A DNA stretch of 64,000 bases from Balaenoptera acutorostrata. Its lineage: Eukaryota > Chordata > Mammalia > Artiodactyla > Balaenopteridae. The position numbers were made by a program, and so were the translations under genes. The notes beneath the pieces were generated by a model that was given only the letters and a program-made list of their open reading frames with translations, ran no database searches and was not told the origin of the DNA. Shown here piece by piece: positions 37,501 to 47,229 of this stretch. Numbering within the stretch: position 1 is the stretch's first letter; each line of letters opens with the position of its first letter. The stretch covers positions 52,450,910 to 52,514,909 of the forward strand of contig NC_080067.1 of the NCBI RefSeq assembly GCF_949987535.1, in the 5' to 3' direction.

Positions 37501-40500
37501 GTAAACTTTAAAAAAGTAAAACAGATGGAAAAGAATAAACTTGCTAATTTGTTTGCTATTTCCTCTCTCTTGTATAACTCATCGTGTGATGGGAGGGCCT
37601 AGGAAGTCAGCCCATCAGAAATGCCACAAGGCTTCCTGCAGCAGGAAGAGAAACAAAGGAACTGGTGGCTTAAATGTTTAACAATCATCTCGTGATTAAT
37701 TTACTCTTGTCACACCTGCGCGTCTGATTTAGTGTTCTCAAATCAGAGGTTTCACTTTATTTTGTTTGGAAGACATGAGAGGAAAGTTATTCAGCAAATT
37801 TCACGAAAAATGATTTTCAACAATTAGAAAGTGTACAAAGTGGTCAAGTCCTGGCATCTTTTCTGTCCCCATCTCTTCCCCAACCCAGTTAGGCAGGCAA
37901 GCAGGAGTGTGTTAAATTGCATAAATACATTTTGTTACTGCTCACACTATGTGGGCATAAGAGTCCAATCCTGTCTCCCTCAATCCAAATACCTAGTGGA
38001 AGTTTAAAACAACCGGCCAAGCATCCAGTGAGGCTGTCAATCCTGTCTTCCTAAACCTACTTCCAAGATCTCACCTTGTGATTTCTGCTCAGGACCCTCT
38101 GAGGAAGAGTTGTTCTTCAGACAGGAGTGTACCTTGCCTCCACGGAAAAGAGTCCTTGAAAAAAACAAATGGGAAACATGGCTGCAAGAAAACTGGGAGG
38201 ACTGCACGGTGAGAACTTAAAAACAGAAGAAGAAAAAAAAAGCCTATTTCCCTCATTGATTAAATTACGACACTTTTTTTTTTTTTTAAGGGTATTTGCC
38301 AGCATAAACATCAAAAGTTTAAGCACATCTTTAGAACTTTCTCTGAAAATAGTGGTGTTTGGGCTCTCCATCTCTTTTTCCTTCCCTTCTCTTCATCAAG
38401 ACTTGCTACTTATTCTCTAATCTTTATTTTATCTTGATATTGCTGAACTTTGGAAAAAGTTTAAAAGAATTGAGAATGAAATTGGGTTTTTTTTATAATA
38501 AAAAAGTCAAATGTTGAACAATAATCCTTATCAGTGAATTTATGATGCAATCTGGAATCCTTTGAACAATGCAGTAAGCCAAAAGTTTTGAAGATCTAGG
38601 GCAGCCAGTTGGGTCTGAACAGAGCTATCCTGGAACAAATCGAACTTTCACCAGTGAAGGATATGAGCTGTGGTCTCTTGGTGCTGAAAATGACTCAGCT
38701 GGCTGAGCCACTGGCATTGAAACAGTCCCTATAGTTAGCCCGACCACTACCAATCTATGGGGCTGCCATCACTCAAGCTTCTAGTTCCAATTGGAGCAAG
38801 TCATGTTTAAGCAGAGGACTGAAGATTTAACTGGGAAGACTAAGCCATTGGTAGCAATAAAAGAATAAATCAACTTCTTTTTAGCAGAATAAGATGTCAA
38901 TATTTTTTTTTGAAGTGATCAAATTGTATGTGAGAATTTTAGGAAATCTTCCCAAAATGAGACTTATTGGGATCTCCTGTTGCCTCTTTTGTTTCACAGA
39001 TTGATCTTGTTTGTCGTAGAATTATAGAATTAGGGCGTGGGAAGGAGCTTCAGGGAGGGTCTGGTCCAAACTCCTTCCTTTCAAAAAGGAAAGGAAAGTT
39101 TAGAAAGAGAAATGATTCGCCCAAGGTCACACAGCTTATTAGCAGAAGACAGGAAAATAGAATATTGTTTCCCAGTACAGTGTTTTCTTTCTAAAATTAA
39201 TTTTAATTATTCTTATATAATGGATGGATACATTCTACTCTTTAAAAATTTAAACAATGCTCCTATTTATTTATTTGAAAAATTTAAACAATACACTTAA
39301 AACTTTGACCTCCACTCCCAGGATTCTTTTTAGAGGTAATCATTCCAGTGTATACATACATTTGTTCTTTATAGCTGTCATTTAAACCATGGATATATTG
39401 TAAAGGCCAATGGAGCCTTGCTAATAAACTATCATAGAAAGTTTAATTGGCCTTTAGATAACTATACTGTCAGAGAATGACTAAATAAACTTTAAACTAT
39501 CACAGAAAACCTTATTGGGAAATAGTGGTCAAAAAATCCTATTTGAGAAGGTGATATTTAACGTAGAAATGATAAATATAATATCTTAATATTTCTTTGG
39601 TTTTATTTTAAATTAAGACCTTTTATACTTTGGGAAAATAAAATTTAAAGTAATAAATTTTATAATGTTTAATGTCTAAAAATATCAAGACCATATCTTT
39701 TTAGATAGAGATATCCATATTTCCCTAAAATAGTAAATTATTTTGCTTCAAATTTTTAAAAAAAGTCATTTTATGCAATAATTTCTATTCACAGAAATTG
39801 ATGGTAAAATTTTGGAAACAAAAAGTTAAGTTGACTTTTAGCAATAGAGTTTACAAGAGCAATGCTACCACTGAGAGTGGTTTTAATTTCCTTGAGATCA
39901 AAGTTGACTGATGTTAAAAGTAAAAATAAAATACCCACTATCTCTGAAATATGCCAAGTCATCTTTATGTATGTATCCCAGGTTATTTTGAAATAAAATC
40001 TTATTTTCCATCTTTTGAATGATGGTATCTTACTCTGAAATGCGCATAAATGTGATTTCTGAGTATTTCCAAGGAGGCTAAAGATAACTAATCATTTAAA
40101 GCCAAACAGAGCTTTACCTCCTCTACTTTTTACCCCTAGAGAAGTTTCAGAATCTATTTGAGGGTCTTTCCCTCTCTCCCTGACACCCCCCCTCCCCACC
40201 AACCTTGTGTGTAATTCTAATCAGGATCCAGTCAGGATCTTCACCTTCCCTCCCTACCTTGAGAAGCTCTGCAATAATTGTGTGTTTGGATGTTGTGAAT
40301 ATTTTAGAAGACCAAAACACAAAACAGTAAAAACTGCTGGTTTAAATATGCAACACATCTTAAATTAATAACTTTTTAAAAGTTGATAAAGCACTTGCTT
40401 TTTCTTTTTATTTGTTTTTCCTTCAGAATTTGAACCTTTCATTTCAGGATTTGGGGGACCCTTATCAAGTTGCAAATTTTAACAGGATTCTTAGAAGACT

Positions 40501-43500
40501 AATTCGAGTTGAAACCCTCTGGTTAGTGGATAATTCACTGGTGGATTTAAGTGCCGCAAGATTGCCAAGGTATCTGCTCCCTAGCATGTCCAGTTACTAA
40601 GTTAAAGTGAAGTCTTTGCTATATGGGTACGTGACCATTGTCTGTTTATACTGTGACTCCTCTCATGTGGTCAGGTCTTAGTGAGAGTGCTAAGCGATGC
40701 CTGGGCAAGGCAAAAAGGGAAATTTATACATCAAAATGTCATACTTTAGAGGGAAAGATCTATTCTTTTTCAAATTAATACTGTTATTATCAATTTTTAA
40801 GGGAGTAATTTGTAATCATAGAACATATTGGCAGAAAAGCCTGCTATGTTCCTTGCATTGTCAACTGGAAATACAATTACATTATATATACATTATCATT
40901 CTAAGTTAGTGATGTTTTGTCATATTCTTTGAACACTTGTGGGGAAAGACTCTACAGGTAGTTGACAAGAGTCTTGGCTTCAGGGTCACATTCTAATGGA
41001 GGGGTAGGGGTTGCCAATCAGAACAGTGACAAAAACAAACTAAAAATTTTAAAATTTATATGGCCTCCTTGATATTCCAAGGACCCTAAGCTCCTGAAGT
41101 TAAAGATAATCTGTCTCTTTGCTCAGGATTGCTTGAGAACTCTGTGGAGAGCTGCCCTTTGCTTCACCAGGCAGACGGGTAGCTGGAGTGAGCTTTGGTA
41201 GCCATCAGAGGGGCAGACAGAGGTTCTCAGAAGAGAATTAGGAGATGAAGGAAATCAAGCAGCCACAAGAAGGAAGGGTAAATCCCAGAGCAGGTTAAGA
41301 TACATCTCTGAGCTGGGCTGAGGTAGGGCAACAAAAAGAGATCATCAGGGGTGGGATAGGGAGGGTGGGAGGGAGACGCAAGAGGGAGGGCATTTGGGGA
41401 TATATGTATACATATAGCTGATTCACTTTGTTATACAGCAGAAACTAACACAGCAAAGTAAAGCAATTATACTCCAATAAAGATGTTAAAAAAAAAAGAG
41501 ATCATCATAGTTGCACAGGAGAGGGAAACAGGCAGACAGAGGAAGTGTCAGAATATGCAATGGTCCCTGGGTATCTTCGGTCATTTTCAAAGCCCCTTCC
41601 CAACTTTAGACAAACTTGGATAGCATTTGATTTTACTTATGTTCTTTTCAAATGACAAATTTAAAAATACCTAAATAAAAAATTTCAGAGGAATGTTAAT
41701 ATCACTGCCATCTTAACTTATTCAGTTACTTGATATTAATTTGTTCAGTTTTTTTTCCCCAGACTCTCTTCTAGGGATAAAATAGTGACGCATTAGTTAT
41801 ATTTTTCTAATACACATTTAAATAAACAGACAACAACGACGAATTTTAACAGTAACATAGCCTACTTTGGAAACACTGAACTCGAAGACCATTAATTTGG
41901 AGTATGTGAACTTGACTTGATCCAGATCAGTAAACTTCCAAATCTTTGCTATCATGTAAAAAAAGAAAAGAGAGAGAGAAACTCCAATGATTGAAGAAAA
42001 GACTTGACCGAGCTTTAGTATTCTCTGGATGTATTCTTTTGTCCTTTCTTTCTTTAGAAATAGGATGTTTCATATAAAATTATATAATTGCAATTCAAAC
42101 TTTACGACTGTCAAATCAATGTATCAAGAGAGAAGAAAATTGATGCATGTATATTCATAGCCTCCTTCCCTTCTGCCCCAGGGGAAAAACCACACTTGGT
42201 TTGCCACTCGTCTCCCCTAACATTATCCGACTGACTAAGGATGTGTGGTAGGGTGAATCTGAGAGGCTGAGAAAGTGGCAGGGTATACACTGAAAATGAG
42301 AGAATGACAAGCAGATGAGAAAACAACAGATTGCAAGGAGGACAGAGAGACAGGATCTGCTTGGGCTGGGTTTTCAATTAGAAATTGCAACAGTACTAAC
42401 GTGCATCTAAAGGTTATGTATAGGGACTTCCCTGGTGGCACAGTGGTTAAGAATCTGCCTGCCAATGCAGGGGACATGAGTTTGAGCCCTGGTCCGGGAA
42501 GATCCTACATACCATGGAGCAACTAAGCTCGTGTGCCACAAATACTCAGCCTGCGCTCTAGTGCCCGTGAGCAACAACTACTGAGCCTGCATGCCACAAC
42601 TACTGAAGCCTGCATGCCTAGAGCCCGTGCTCTGCAACAAGAGAAGCCACCACAATGAGAAGCCCGTGCACCGCAACAAAGAGTAGCCCCCACTCGCCGC
42701 AACTAGAGAAAGCCCGCATGCAGCAGCGAAGACCCAACGCAGCCACAAATAAAAATAAATAAATAAATTTATTTTAAAAAATAAAGATTATGTATAACCT
42801 AGGAAAGAGTGGAAACCTAAAGTTATCAAAGATATGATTAAAAGACTGTAAAATATCCATATGGAGAGGGAATGGAAGAAAACAAGAAAAATGACAATAA
42901 TGGATGTGAAAAATTACAATGAAATCTGGGTGGGTTCAAACTGAATTTGTGTTTTTCATGCTGCTTTGTGGCTGTCCTTTCTCAGTTTAGCACCATATTT
43001 ACCATTAGCAATAATTATTTACCAAATGTCTTTGTGGGGTATGAGGTTCATAAATAAGTACCATGTCTCAGGGTATTAAACCCCAGCTTATAAAGGAATT
43101 TTTCCTTTAGGTAAGGTGTCAGTGATAGATTTGGAATGATTGTCTCTACTTGCATGGTTTTATATAATTACAGTTTTAAGGCAAAAATATTAAGAAGCAT
43201 TATCTGTCAGGAAAATGTATTCAACCTAAATGCCTAACACACATTTCTTTTCCTAAGGATAGCTTTTAGTTTTTTTTGGTATAAAAAGGCCTTTTTTTTC
43301 CTGATTTAAAATGCTATTTCTCAATATAGAATTTAACTACAGAAAAGTAGAAAGAAATGAAAATAATTATAATCTCACTACTTAGGGGCAATACTCTTCA
43401 GAAGTTATTATGTTTCTTTGGGTGAACTTTTATATTGCTGAGATTACATGCAGCTCTTCACTCTTTCATTCAGGACTTATTGAGAATCCACCATGGACCA

Positions 43501-46500
43501 AATACAATGCCAGGTACTGAGTGTATACATTGGAAAAGAAAACAGATTCCTGCCCTACACAAGCTTACAGTCTTATATATCCTGCTTATTTTCTCTTAAT
43601 ATTTTAATATACATATTTCTCTTTTCTTCCCAACCACATTTGTAGAAAATATCACTGTCGCACCTTTGAGGGGCTATGGTCTAGGTGAGGCATGCTAGTG
43701 TTTTGCAAGATTTAGTAGTTTACCATCCTCTTTAGGAGACAAATGACAAGATGTTTATATTTTATATCCAGCTGCAGAGTTTTAAATATGAACAAAAACC
43801 ATCTCACATCTTTCAAACAATTGCCAAAGATACCTCAGATACAGTATTTATCCTTGGCTGAAAACCATATTGAGACTCTGGCTGGGCTCTCCAGTTTACG
43901 GTGCACGCCATTGGAATCCCTTACGCTCAAGAGGAACCCTTGTGAGTTTCACCAAAACTACCGGAAACGGTGAGGCCCCAAACGCCTTGTCACTTTTTGT
44001 ACTTCATTGAATATTATACTTTTAACAGGTGTTCCCCTCTTGATTAAATTTGCTCAGCAAGTATTTATTTACCATGTGTTGAACTTTTCATGCTTCTAAT
44101 CTCACCTAAAGAACTTTGAACTGATTTGTGTGTGTGTGAGTTTAATCTTGAATACACTCTTCTCTCAGTTAATTTATGACTGCTGTACAAACTTTAGGCT
44201 CCTCCTGTAATGTGACTTTACATACACTAAGATGTTTCATTTTAGACTTTCACATCCTATGCATTTTCTCTCATAATGTTTAATAGATACTATGTCTTTT
44301 AAAAAATTTCTAAATATAGGCTCCTATCAAGGTCCATGTGACCATCTTATAAATTGTTTATTCTCTGGCTTTATTTTCATCCCTTTGGGCCACAAGGGCA
44401 CCACTAATTAAGTGAGTACAAAAAAGTAATTGATTTGATCTACTCTAGTGGTGGAAAGAGCTGGAAAACCTGCCAAGAATAAACCATTTTTATTTCTTTG
44501 TCACTACTGGGAACATTCTTAATGATAATAATGTAATCTAAACAACCTTGGAGTGTGCACCAAGTAATATGCCCACCTATTTATCTCCAGCTAATTCCCA
44601 GCACCACTCTTAGGGTACTTATAGGAATTAAAAGGGTGAAAACAAGCCACTGAGTTCTAGAACCTATATCTGCCCCCAGATGACCACAAGTCATCTCCTC
44701 TCTCAGTGTGAATCTGTCATACAGAGGCTTAGATCATCTCTAGACTCCATTTCTAGTCTATTATTATAGTCCTACCTCCACATCCAATTTCAACAAAAGA
44801 CAGTTCTCATTACCTTCCTTTCTCACACTGCCATTTTCCTAAGACAGCAACTGTATTCCAGAGGCCTGTATAATATTAGACTCTTCAACTCGTGATGAAC
44901 AATGAAAATTGTCAAAGTAAAAATTCTAATCTCTGTTGGTACTACATAAATCTCATGACTGCCGTTGCCTTCCCTCTGATGTAGTCTGAAAGCAAAATTT
45001 CATATTCTGTGACAATAAATTCTCAAATTGCTTTTACATAAGTGAAAACTAGCAGCACAGTTGCTTTAATAATTGAACTAATATTTAACCATAATAATGT
45101 TTTGAAGTTTAAAATTCTATTTCCTACAGTCAGAGGAGATTTAGCTGGACTTTTCAACATTATTCATAAAAAAGCACACTTCTAGTCATAGAGATAATTT
45201 ATTAGTATTATATTTCGGTTTGGTTAATTTATATGTGGGATTTTAGAAAACATCTTGGTCCCAACTCAGTCACTTGCCTCCCTTCAAAGAATTCCTTATA
45301 ACAGTAGTGTTAGATTAATTATCTGAAATCTGATATGCCCTGAGGTCTCACTATAAATCTGTCTTCAGAATTCATGATGTGGTATAGAATTATGTGGGAA
45401 TGAGGGATATAATGAGGTTTTCCATTTTCCTAGTATTCACTCTATTGGATTGAGTCCAATATGGTGGATATATACTGACACTCACACTATAAAAAGCCAG
45501 GTTGTATTGACTGAGGTAGTGCAGGGTTGCTTTAAACAGAAAGATGTGGTCATTTTAAAGTATGAGGGAAGGATTTAAGTATCCACTCCTGCTAAGGAAC
45601 TAAGCTGAAGTCCCAAGTTCATCCAAATTTGGGTTTAGTTATCTAGCCTAAATTCCACACGAGGATTATAACAGCATTCATTTTGTCACTGTCATTCATT
45701 TTGTCATTTTGTCTCTGTCGAGGATTTAGGCCAAACTTTCAATGGCCCTTTACATCATGATCAGAATTATTTAAGTATAAGCTTTTCTTGATCACTGACA
45801 CCTAGAATTGTGACTGTCTTTCCCTTCCTCCTTTGTTTCAGATCCTCCAATAAGAAGACAGCACAGTTCAAAAGAGAAAGGACTTAACGATAGAGCTAAT
45901 AGTATAAGTCCCAGTAGGTAGAGGGCAGCCCACTTTCTGGGACACCCACAGGCAAACTCTTCTACCATTCTTCAGAAGTCAGTGTTATCTTAGTTCACCA
46001 TAGTTTGACTTTTTAAAAAGAAAGTGACGAGGAGTTCCTGCCAGCTAAGTCTGAACATTGGAGCCAGAAGACTTAGCTTTTAATCTTTGCTCAGTCATCT
46101 ACAGGCTTTATGATCTTGGATAAGTTACTTAAAATGGGGGATAAAAACTAACTTGACAGAATTGTTGTGAGGATGAGATAAAGTGCAGGAAGCATTTAGA
46201 GCTAAGAAAGTCATGCAGCCAATGGGAGCATTCGAGGAGGTTGGCACCATCATTAGTTGACTCGGCACACCACCTGAGAGGTTTCAAACATCTTTCATCC
46301 TGGGCCAATGCCAGAGCCATGCATGTCCTCTGGCCTGAGCCCCCAGAACTCCCCAACCAGGAAAGCTGTCCACTTCAAAGAAAATGCTGCTTTGTAACAC
46401 TGCTAGGCATACAACTACTGTTTAACTGGGTTGACATGAAAGACTGCTTCCTGAACCTGGAAGTGACTGTCTAAATTGGAAATGTGAGCTTCAAAAATGC

Positions 46501-47162
46501 TCTCTGTCAAGGCAAAAATCACTCAGCACAAAATTATTTCCCACTCCTTCTTATAACTCTCAGCCAGAACTCTTCCTTAACCTATCACTAAACAACTTGG
46601 ACTTGCTTTACTTTAAAAAACAAAAAACAAAAAACTTTTAACTTTATAATGTGTACATATATTGTGACCTCATTCTTTCTCTTATGGTTAGTTGGCTAAA
46701 TCCACTCATTGATTTTGTTTTTTCTTTATAGGACTTTGTAAAAACTGGAATGACATTCTTTTATAAAAACAGACTATGCAGTTCCACTCCTCTGCTCAAT
46801 ACTTAGAATCTGCTGAACTATCTAGTAGCTCACTGAGAGGGCAAGCTATGGGAGGGTCATCAGCTCAGTGAACGTGAATAGTATTTTACTGTAACCTCAT
46901 TGCAGAGACAAGGAAAACAGAATAAAGTGATAGCCACTCACCTTTCTTGTAACAATAGGCAAAGTCTACTCATTTATAAAGAGAGTAAGTGAAATACAAT
47001 ACTTTTGTTCAGTATAGTTACTTTTATTTTTTCTTTAACTTTTGCTTTAGAGTGTTCTCCTGTTTGCCAAACTTAAAAATGCTGGATGGGATCCTGAAGC
47101 TACCACAAGACACTTCACCACCAGAAACCAATATTTTTTCAAAAATATGTATTGTGTCCTAA
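21711..47162 (+). CDS. Spliced gene: leucine-rich-repeat protein, seven coding exons
   Basis: The proposed join is 21711-21721, 29333-29477, 32651-32734 (or to 32689), 35136-35255, 40427-40569, 43772-43969 and 47051-47162. Every junction is in phase and has AG/GT borders. The product has about 270 residues (255 with the shorter exon 3). It has a Ser/Thr/Tyr-rich N-terminal third without a signal peptide or membrane segment, then a basic linker (VPKKRK). Its C-terminal half holds about four SDS22-like repeats ([52 protein letters not shown]), closed by an LRR-cap segment ([19 protein letters not shown]). Such proteins act as binding scaffolds, often in cilia. The X-box upstream agrees with that, but the role is inferred. 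I do not recognise the orthologue. The 5' end of the transcript and exon 3's donor are the weak points. Confidence 0.75.
22858..22975. repeat. (GGAA)n-rich purine tract
   Basis: About 120 bp of GGAA, AAGG and GGGA units lie in intron 1 of the LRR gene. Overlapping minus-strand open frames rich in Phe, Pro and Ser are composition artefacts. GGAA arrays can bind ETS factors, but nothing here shows that this one does. Confidence 0.9.
23201..24592 (-). mobile_element. L1, 5'-truncated, inserted antisense in intron 1
   Basis: On the minus strand the copy starts in ORF2 near 24578 and runs through the C-terminal region to a 3' UTR and A-rich tail near 23217. Flanks tagtaaagcattctt (23201) and tagtaaaagattctt (24579) form a diverged target-site duplication. 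ORF2 text survives in two pieces, 24418-24221 and 24089-23439. The latter keeps the C-terminal Cys/His cluster ([18 protein letters not shown]). A frame break between them makes it a pseudogene. It is less diverged from the intact L1 at 54 kb than the other L1 relics are. Confidence 0.92.
23439..24089 (-). pseudogene. L1 ORF2 C-terminal remnant
   Basis: This is a 216-codon frame matching the last sixth of the intact ORF2 at 55112-58930, with scattered substitutions. It ends at the family's usual stop (HICGT). It lacks endonuclease and reverse-transcriptase domains because the element is 5'-truncated, so it can have no retrotransposition activity. Confidence 0.9.
24595..26605. other. Intron 1 of the LRR gene, no feature recognised
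   Basis: No exon with matching phase and good splice signals was found here. The frame at 25687-25893 ([20 protein letters not shown] at its start) has no domain content. Confidence 0.45.
26610..26825 (+). mobile_element. MIR SINE
   Basis: Recognisable MIR core and 3' text appear in order: 'gtgacttgggcaagttatgc', 'cctctctgggcctcagtttc', 'gattaaatgagttaat' and 'gcctagcacatagcaagtgc'. It is old and non-coding. Confidence 0.85.
27155..27455 (+). pseudogene. Possible decayed C2H2 zinc-finger retrocopy ending in poly(A)
   Basis: An open frame from about 27138 to 27395 includes [14 protein letters not shown] and, later, [20 protein letters not shown]. The latter keeps the spacing of a C2H2 finger with the second Cys and both His lost. 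An A tract of about 17 bases follows at 27437-27455, as in a processed copy. It starts in the wrong phase to be an internal exon of the LRR gene. The resemblance is weak and may be chance. Confidence 0.25.
27251..27264 (-). promoter_or_regulatory. CTCF-like motif
   Basis: On the minus strand this reads acaccagagggcag, which differs from the CTCF core CCASYAGRKGGCRS only at its first position. It sits in intron 1. Binding cannot be judged from sequence alone. Confidence 0.4.
27456..29332. other. Intron 1 of the LRR gene, right end, nothing recognised
   Basis: No clear repeat family or extra exon was found. The last 30 bases form the T-rich acceptor of exon 2. Confidence 0.45.
29333..29477 (+). 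CDS. LRR gene exon 2
   Basis: The acceptor tttctttcattcag is strong and the donor is CTG|gtaaat. It is one base plus 48 codons, encoding a Ser/Thr-rich segment ([20 protein letters not shown] and later [11 protein letters not shown]). The other two frames are closed by stops. It ends on a codon boundary, matching exon 3. A second AG eight bases downstream (acceptor at 29341) would shift the incoming frame. The serine clusters look like phosphorylation targets, by inference only. Confidence 0.8.
29541..29656. repeat. AT-rich short tandem/palindromic cluster just after exon 2
   Basis: Five copies of a taataagtgta-like unit and its inverse cacttatta/acactt lie within 115 bp. Some pairs (acacttttaataagtgt) are near-palindromes. 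It begins about 65 bp inside intron 2. Confidence 0.75.
30418..30775 (+). mobile_element. CHR-type SINE in intron 2
   Basis: The head is slightly truncated (gactggtggtgcagtggtta). The B box is GGTTCGATCCC. The body has an extra pair of 'acaactactgagcctgca' modules, and the tail is TAAATAAA-rich. It lies in the sense orientation of the LRR gene. Confidence 0.9.
30776..32650. other. Intron 2 of the LRR gene, nothing recognised
   Basis: No repeat family or exon candidate was recognised. It ends in the pyrimidine-rich acceptor of exon 3. Confidence 0.45.
32651..32734 (+). CDS. LRR gene exon 3 (donor uncertain)
   Basis: The acceptor ctcttttctcttattttaaag is strong and the frame enters at codon phase 0, as exon 2 requires. 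It encodes [13 protein letters not shown] and, if the longer form is used, a further 15 residues ending RCPG. Two donors keep phase 0 for exon 4: AAG|gtagaa at 32689 and GGA|gtaaga at 32734. A third, AAG|gtaaag at 32744, would put exon 4 out of frame. I chose 32734 for its better intron consensus. Confidence 0.6.
32735..34284. other. Intron 3, left part, nothing recognised
   Basis: An AT-rich run near 33895-33970 and a TAAATAAATAAG tail-like tract near 34118 (perhaps the remnant of a LINE tail) are the only marks. No exon is supported. Confidence 0.4.
34285..34462 (+). mobile_element. MER5A-like hAT-Charlie fossil
   Basis: The pattern 'aattacctggaactgtgtgg', 'ataatctgatatagttagtc', 'tggagtggggccctggaatc' and the 'gcatgctatgggaaacactg' right end fit MER5A. 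It is in intron 3. Confidence 0.7.
34541..34600. repeat. ATGC and (GT)n microsatellite
   Basis: Three atgc units are followed by about 17 GT units. It is in intron 3 and likely polymorphic. It explains the His/Thr-rich frames on the minus strand. Confidence 0.95.
35136..35255 (+). CDS. LRR gene exon 4
   Basis: Forty codons open only in one frame, entered at phase 0 after the acceptor gcatttcag and left at phase 0 at AAAG|gttagc. It encodes [20 protein letters not shown] and then a basic end, [11 protein letters not shown], that could be a nuclear-localisation-like or binding patch. Three AGs lie between the long T tract and this acceptor, but each would enter at a phase that no exon 3 donor can supply. 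Confidence 0.7.
36540..36645 (-). mobile_element. MIR fragment
   Basis: Inverted MIR text is seen, with 'aaaactgaggctcagaaaat' followed by a degenerate 'gagtcacacaattacctgct'. It is in intron 4. Confidence 0.55.
36646..38960. other. Intron 4, central part, nothing recognised
   Basis: No exon or repeat family was recognised apart from short A and T tracts. Open frames near 38.1-38.4 kb overlap on opposite strands and lack support. Confidence 0.4.
39020..39155 (-). mobile_element. MIR-like fragment
   Basis: Inverted MIR core text is seen: 'gattcgcccaaggtcacaca' followed by 'gcttattagcagaagacagg'. The left border is approximate. Confidence 0.55.
39156..40426. other. Intron 4, right part, nothing recognised
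   Basis: AT-rich sequence that ends in the pyrimidine-rich acceptor of exon 5. Two similar gaaagtttaattgg/gaaaaccttattggg stretches near 39440 and 39505 suggest a weak local duplication. Confidence 0.4.
40427..40569 (+). CDS. LRR gene exon 5 (first leucine-rich repeats)
   Basis: The acceptor tttgtttttccttcag leads into [20 protein letters not shown] and then [15 protein letters not shown], a clear LxxLxLxxNxLxxL repeat. The donor CCAAG|gtatct leaves two bases of a codon. Exon 6 begins with the single base that completes it as Ser. The other frames are interrupted. This is the best-supported exon, together with exon 6. Confidence 0.88.
41333..41507 (+). mobile_element. Short L1 3'-end fragment with target-site duplication
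   Basis: About 145 bp of L1 3' UTR ('gttatacagcagaaactaac', then 'ctccaataaagatgttaaaa') sits between two copies of aaaagagatcatca. It was severely 5'-truncated at insertion. It is in intron 5. Confidence 0.9.
42408..42797 (+). mobile_element. CHR-type SINE with target-site duplication in intron 5
   Basis: The head gggacttccctggtggcaca begins at 42423. The A-box and B-box regions are visible, the body has repeated 'ccacaactactgaagcctgc' modules, and the TAAA-rich tail ends near 42780. The flanks aaaggttatgtata and aaagattatgtata differ at one base. Confidence 0.92.
42798..43771. other. Intron 5, right end
   Basis: A stretch near 43470-43575 resembles a common old mammalian repeat ('caatgccaggtactgagtgt'). 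Otherwise nothing is recognised before the exon 6 acceptor. Confidence 0.4.
43772..43969 (+). CDS. LRR gene exon 6 (leucine-rich repeats and cap start)
   Basis: The acceptor tttatatccag is followed by one base completing Ser. Then come [28 protein letters not shown] and [19 protein letters not shown]: three further repeats with the conserved Asn and the start of the LRR cap. The donor AACG|gtgagg leaves two bases, completed to Arg by exon 7. A codon-level LRR pattern and matched phases on both sides make this exon secure. Confidence 0.9.
43970..46025. other. Intron 6, nothing recognised
   Basis: No repeat family or exon was recognised. The sequence is AT-rich. Confidence 0.4.
46045..46215 (+). 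mobile_element. MIR SINE
   Basis: Degraded MIR text is seen: 'ggagccagaagacttagctt', 'gatcttggataagttactta' and 'ttgttgtgaggatgagataa'. It is in intron 6. Confidence 0.65.
47051..47162 (+). CDS. LRR gene exon 7, C-terminus and stop
   Basis: The acceptor ctttaacttttgctttag is strong. One base completes Arg, then [19 protein letters not shown] completes the LRR cap. The protein ends after a short tail (KICIVS) at TAA, 47160-47162. The LPNLKxLD motif is the usual last turn of SDS22-type solenoids. The 3' UTR appears short, since a polyadenylation signal follows 47 bp later. Confidence 0.88.
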
Positions 47163-47208
47163 TGCAATCTGTATAGAAAGAAAGCAATCACTATTGTCTT
47201 TAAAAATT

Positions 47209-47214
47209 AATAAA
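47209..47214 (+). terminator. Polyadenylation signal AATAAA of the LRR gene
   Basis: A canonical AATAAA lies 46 bp after the stop codon. A second one occurs near 47331. The first would give a 3' UTR of roughly 70 bp. No clear GT-rich downstream element is seen. Confidence 0.6.
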
Positions 47215-47229
47215 CAAGAAATGCATGAC

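Noticed and set aside
46241..46474. 77-codon plus-strand frame ([20 protein letters not shown] at its start) as an extra LRR-gene exon
   Set aside because: It lies in intron 6. Exons 6 and 7 already join in frame across a continuous LRR cap, and the frame has no suitable splice borders.
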